This document shows positions 6,006 through 6,680 of a DNA stretch of 6,680 bases, in pieces. How positions within the stretch are numbered: position 1 is the first letter of the stretch; each line of letters starts with the position of its first letter. The DNA lies in the NCBI GenBank assembly GCA_025350985.1, contig JANXWU010000320.1, positions 1 to 6,680 on the forward strand. The letters are read 5' to 3'. The position numbers and the translations under genes are program-made. The DNA is from Spartobacteria bacterium. Lineage in GTDB: Bacteria > Verrucomicrobiota > Verrucomicrobiia > Chthoniobacterales > Chthoniobacteraceae. The notes beneath the pieces are model-generated. The model was not told the DNA's origin and made no database searches. It saw only the letters and a list, made by a program, of their open reading frames with translations.

Positions 6006-6522
6006 GGTAATGGCTCAGTTAGAATAAGGCGCGTTGTCATTCTGAGCGCAGTGGAGCTCGCCTTAGCGACGCAACGGAGTCGAAGAATCTCTTAAAGGGC
6101 GTCTAAAAAGTGGGCGGGCGCGTGTTGAAAGCGCTGCGGGGACGCAGCGCACTCCAAAGCGATGCGCGCGGAAAGAGGTGCGGCAGCTTTGTTTGCAGCG
6201 CAGCCGCTTTGGAGTGCGGCGCGTCCTCGCGCCGCTTTCCTCACGCAGCACGACTTTTTAGACGCCCTCTTAGAGCATGTTGAAAAAGTCTCCCACGGAG
6301 CGATGGACGCGCGGCTTTGGGGGAATCTGGAAGCCATGAACCCAGGAAGACAGGAATTTTCAGACGCTCTTTTCCTGGCTTCCTGGTTTCCAGATCCAAC
6401 TTTTTCAAGAGGCTCTTACTAATCCCTATGCCGCGATACTTGGAGAGCGGTTCATGAGATTCTTCGACTCCGCTGCGTTTCGCTCAGAATGACAGCGCGG
6501 TTTTTCAAACTGAGCCACTACC
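6006..6522. repeat. composite of nested and adjacent inverted repeats (REP-like copy 2)
   Basis: The outer arms 6006-6048 and 6481-6522 are complementary with a few mismatches: GGTAATGGCTCAG against its near-complement ending at 6522, and TGTCATTCTGAGCG (6035-6048) against 6481-6494. A perfect 17-bp pair follows (CGGAGTCGAAGAATCTC, 6075-6091, with 6456-6472). Inside are further independent palindromes: a perfect 16-bp pair AGGGCGTCTAAAAAGT (6096-6111 with 6253-6268), a 35-bp pair 6127-6161 with 6205-6239 (30 of 35 matching), a 20-bp pair 6270-6289 with 6399-6418 (17 of 20), and ATCTGGAA...CAGGAA (6325-6357) with 6371-6395. Short open frames here (for example 6162-6422) follow palindrome arms and are not genes. 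Confidence 0.85.
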
Positions 6523-6548
6523 GGCCACTTGGTCGGGTTGTTACCAGC

Positions 6549-6680
6549 TTACCCTTCGCTCTCGGGCAGCACCTTCTTCACCAGCCGCGCCACGCCTTCC
6601 TGCGCAAACTCGCTCGCCGGGTAAATCTTCTGCGCCTTCAAATACCACGCGAGACTGGAGCCGACTTGCTCGCGCTGCTC
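6549..6680 (-). CDS. C-terminal end of a probable TPR-type protein
   Basis: The minus-strand frame is open from the right edge to a TAA at 6549-6551, giving 43 residues: SSLAWYLKAQKIYPASEFAQ is followed by EGVARLVKKVLPESEG. The A-x-x-Y-L-K-A ... P-x-S-x-x-A-x-x-G-x-x-R helix-turn-helix pattern is that of a tetratricopeptide repeat at a protein's end. Codon use is GC-rich at third positions like the neighbouring genes, and the frame lies just outside the palindrome composite. The rest of the gene is off the window, so the partner domains and the role cannot be told. Confidence 0.65.
   Translation of the reverse strand, partial: EQREQVGSSLAWYLKAQKIYPASEFAQEGVARLVKKVLPESEG

Noticed and set aside
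6162..6422. Short frames within 6063-6422 on both strands
   Set aside because: They are explained by nested palindromes and have no coding features.

Overview
The window looks like chromosomal DNA of a moderately GC-rich Gram-negative bacterium, most likely a member of Verrucomicrobia (Pedosphaera / Limisphaerales-like). This rests on recognised protein styles: a small cytosolic-looking helical + fibronectin III protein of a type I know mainly from that group, a four-helix-bundle protein of the 23S rRNA intervening-sequence family, and an intergenic space full of palindromic repeats (GTCATTCTGAGCG / GTCGAAGAATCTC type). No 16S or other marker gene is present, so the assignment is inference.

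Layout. Positions 1-459 (+) hold the C-terminal part of an alpha/beta hydrolase (esterase / prolyl oligopeptidase-like) whose nucleophile lies off the left edge. Convergent to it, from about 4220 down to 502 (-), is a conserved cassette: circularly permuted ATP-grasp protein (COG2308 type), alpha-E protein (COG2307 / DUF403 type) and transglutaminase-like cysteine protease (COG1305 type). Comparative genomics predicts that this trio forms a peptide-ligating / peptide-cleaving system, but its substrate is unknown. Between the ATP-grasp and alpha-E genes sits a 121-codon four-helix-bundle gene in the same orientation. It is bounded by 33-bp inverted repeats (2365-2397 and 2744-2776, 29 of 33 positions matching), so it looks like a small inserted module inside the operon.

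Positions 4263-5111 contain no convincing intact gene. They hold a possible remnant reading frame, a REP-like inverted repeat (4384-4522), and a degenerate tandem array of hairpin-bearing units (about 4711-5000). A 210-aa helical + fibronectin III protein follows (5112-5744, +) with a strong intrinsic terminator (5767-5809).

Positions 5811-6548 are again non-coding and heavily palindromic. They include two short REPs and a roughly 517-bp composite of nested and adjacent inverted repeats (6006-6522) sharing its boundary sequence with the 4384-4522 element. The window ends in the last 43 codons of a probable TPR-type protein on the minus strand (6549-6680).

The best candidate for something under-described is the inverted-repeat-bounded four-helix-bundle module inside the ATP-grasp/alpha-E operon. 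Second are the tandem hairpin array upstream of the fibronectin III gene and the nested palindrome composite.
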